From the NCBI RefSeq assembly GCF_949987535.1, contig NW_026645862.1, forward strand, positions 186,001 through 250,000: DNA of 64,000 nt, in the 5' to 3' direction. Below the pieces are notes generated by a model, which worked only from the letters and a program-made list of their open reading frames with translations, did no database searches and was not told where the DNA came from. The stretch comes from Balaenoptera acutorostrata. Taxonomy: Eukaryota > Chordata > Mammalia > Artiodactyla > Balaenopteridae. This document shows, one piece after another, positions 63,311 to 64,000 of this stretch; the first letter of the stretch is position 1, and each line of letters starts with the position of its first letter. Position numbers and translations under genes: made by a program.

Positions 63311-64000
63311 TATTCAGGAAAAAACGCATACGCCCTTTTTGGCCAACCAAGCCACCTGGAAAGGCAAATCAGCGCTCCAAAGAAGTCTCGCTTCCCAGCG
63401 GGCAAAAGGGCCATGCGGAAAAAAGTGTCCAAACCAGAAATGCAGGACCGGCCATGGAGAAATGGGAGCCTTGCTATGCTGATGGGCGGGATGTAAATTG
63501 CCAACAGTCACTCTGGAGAAGTGTACGGTGTGTCCTGAAACATCTAAAAAACACAGCTCGGAGAGCATAGGGCACTTCCACTCATGGGCGTATAAATTGG
63601 GAAAACTAAAAATCAGCAAGACACAGGCACCCCAAAGTTTAGGGCTGCTCTGTTGACAAGAACCCCCACTTCATTACACCTTAAATATCCTAGGAATGAG
63701 AAAAGTGGATAAAGAAGTTGGGGTCCTCATGAACAATGGAATATCACTCAGCCATGAAATCAACGTCATAAGGCTAGTAGCAGCACGATGAGTGGATTTA
63801 GGTACGACGATTCTAAGTGAAATAAGTCACACAGAAAAAGACACTTATCATAAGAAATCACTTATAGAGGGAATGTAAAAACCGCTACACTTGAACTGAA
63901 TTACAAAACAGAACAGAGTCACACGTTCAGAAAACACACTATGGCTGCTGAACGGGAAAGGTGAGGTGGGGTGATGCATGAAACCAGGGTTTCAAATTAG
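63311..64000 (+). repeat. Satellite unit 37, partial (family B1; twin of unit 35)
   Basis: The first 690 bp of a unit, cut by the window end within the L1 3' UTR part. Carries unit 35's 'gctatgctg' (63,472). Private 'aggaatgagaaaag' (63,692) and 'gaaaccagggt' (63,980). Opening palindrome 63275-63346 has one mismatch ('gtaggcg'). Confidence 0.95.

Larger units (their letters stand above)
1..64000 (+). repeat. Tandem macrosatellite array, unit ~1,758 bp (candidate common cetacean satellite)
   Basis: The whole window is a direct head-to-tail repetition of one unit with no interruption, inversion or foreign insertion. Phasing on the palindrome centre gives unit starts at 3, 1761, 3519, 5277 and so on to 63311, that is 36 full units and one partial. 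Neighbouring units differ by a few per cent or less, mostly single bases and 1-2 bp indels. Both window ends lie inside the array, so its true length exceeds 64 kb. The plus strand is defined as the sense strand of the L1 relic in each unit. Established knowledge: most whales carry a tandem satellite of about 1.76 kb. Inference: this is that satellite. The repeat structure is certain; the species assignment is moderate. Confidence 0.97.
39221..64000 (+). repeat. Family B block of the array (mid-unit 23 to 37)
   Basis: From here the diagnostic bases change together: 'gtagtagacaagacctactc' (from 39,406), 'ctcagaggtttggtgagg' (from 39,729), 'ccttgtgctcggg' (from 39,921), 'ttaaccacaagc', 'gcacttttgcgg' and 'gttataaatgataac' (near 40,250). 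Two subtypes are visible. B2 (units 27-30 and 32) has 'aagctaactggaaagg' after the palindrome, a 2-bp deletion giving 'ccaatggagac', 'gagattcagc' and 'aaggcggcctaa'; B1 lacks these. Palindromes are perfect in only 4 of 14 copies, and all four open B2 units. Confidence 0.88.

Noticed and set aside
1..64000. The regular repeats considered as a CRISPR array, rDNA array or bacterial element.
   Set aside because: The units are 1.76 kb with no short repeat-spacer pattern, no rRNA sequence and a mammalian L1 fragment.
1..64000. The possibility that copy number or unit order is an assembly artefact.
   Set aside because: It cannot be excluded from sequence alone, but distinct private variants in most units, coherent dimer patterns and a clean A/B boundary argue against simple collapse or artificial duplication. 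Spanning long reads would decide.

Overview
The window is one uninterrupted head-to-tail array of a satellite (macrosatellite) unit of about 1,758 bp, entered mid-unit at base 1 and left mid-unit at base 64000. It holds 36 complete units and a 690-bp partial one; unit lengths run from 1,756 to 1,760 bp. There is no unique flanking sequence, and I see no gene, tRNA, rRNA or CRISPR array. The short open reading frames that recur every unit are by-products of a repeated sequence.

The DNA is that of a mammal, very probably a cetartiodactyl. More than half of each unit (about 1 kb) aligns by eye, in sense orientation, to the end of LINE-1 ORF2, the 3' UTR and the AATAAA-containing tail, in the form I know from even-toed ungulates and whales. 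A unit of about 1.76 kb in long homogeneous arrays fits the published 'common cetacean satellite' (about 1.76 kb in most whales, about 1.58 kb in dolphins). That identification rests on remembered length and the L1 type, not on a sequence comparison.

Unit layout, with phase set at the centre of a palindrome: (i) the right half of a 72-bp spacerless palindrome; (ii) about 870 bp of decayed L1 ORF2 end, 3' UTR and tail; (iii) about 720 bp of sequence I cannot identify; (iv) about 85 bp of L1 ORF2 immediately upstream; (v) the left half of the palindrome. The palindrome therefore sits inside the L1 relic. It is perfect in 24 of 36 copies.

The array has two sequence families. Family A (about 1-39,220) is homogeneous. 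Family B (about 39,220-64,000) has different diagnostic bases, keeps more L1-like states, and splits into B1 (units 23-26, 31, 33-37) and B2 (units 27-30, 32). A B-type tract lies inside A at about 29.6-30.7 kb and a short A-type patch lies inside B at about 42.9-43.0 kb, as expected of gene conversion or unequal exchange. Private variants recur at two-unit spacing (about 3,516-3,520 bp) in several places, showing nascent dimeric higher-order structure.
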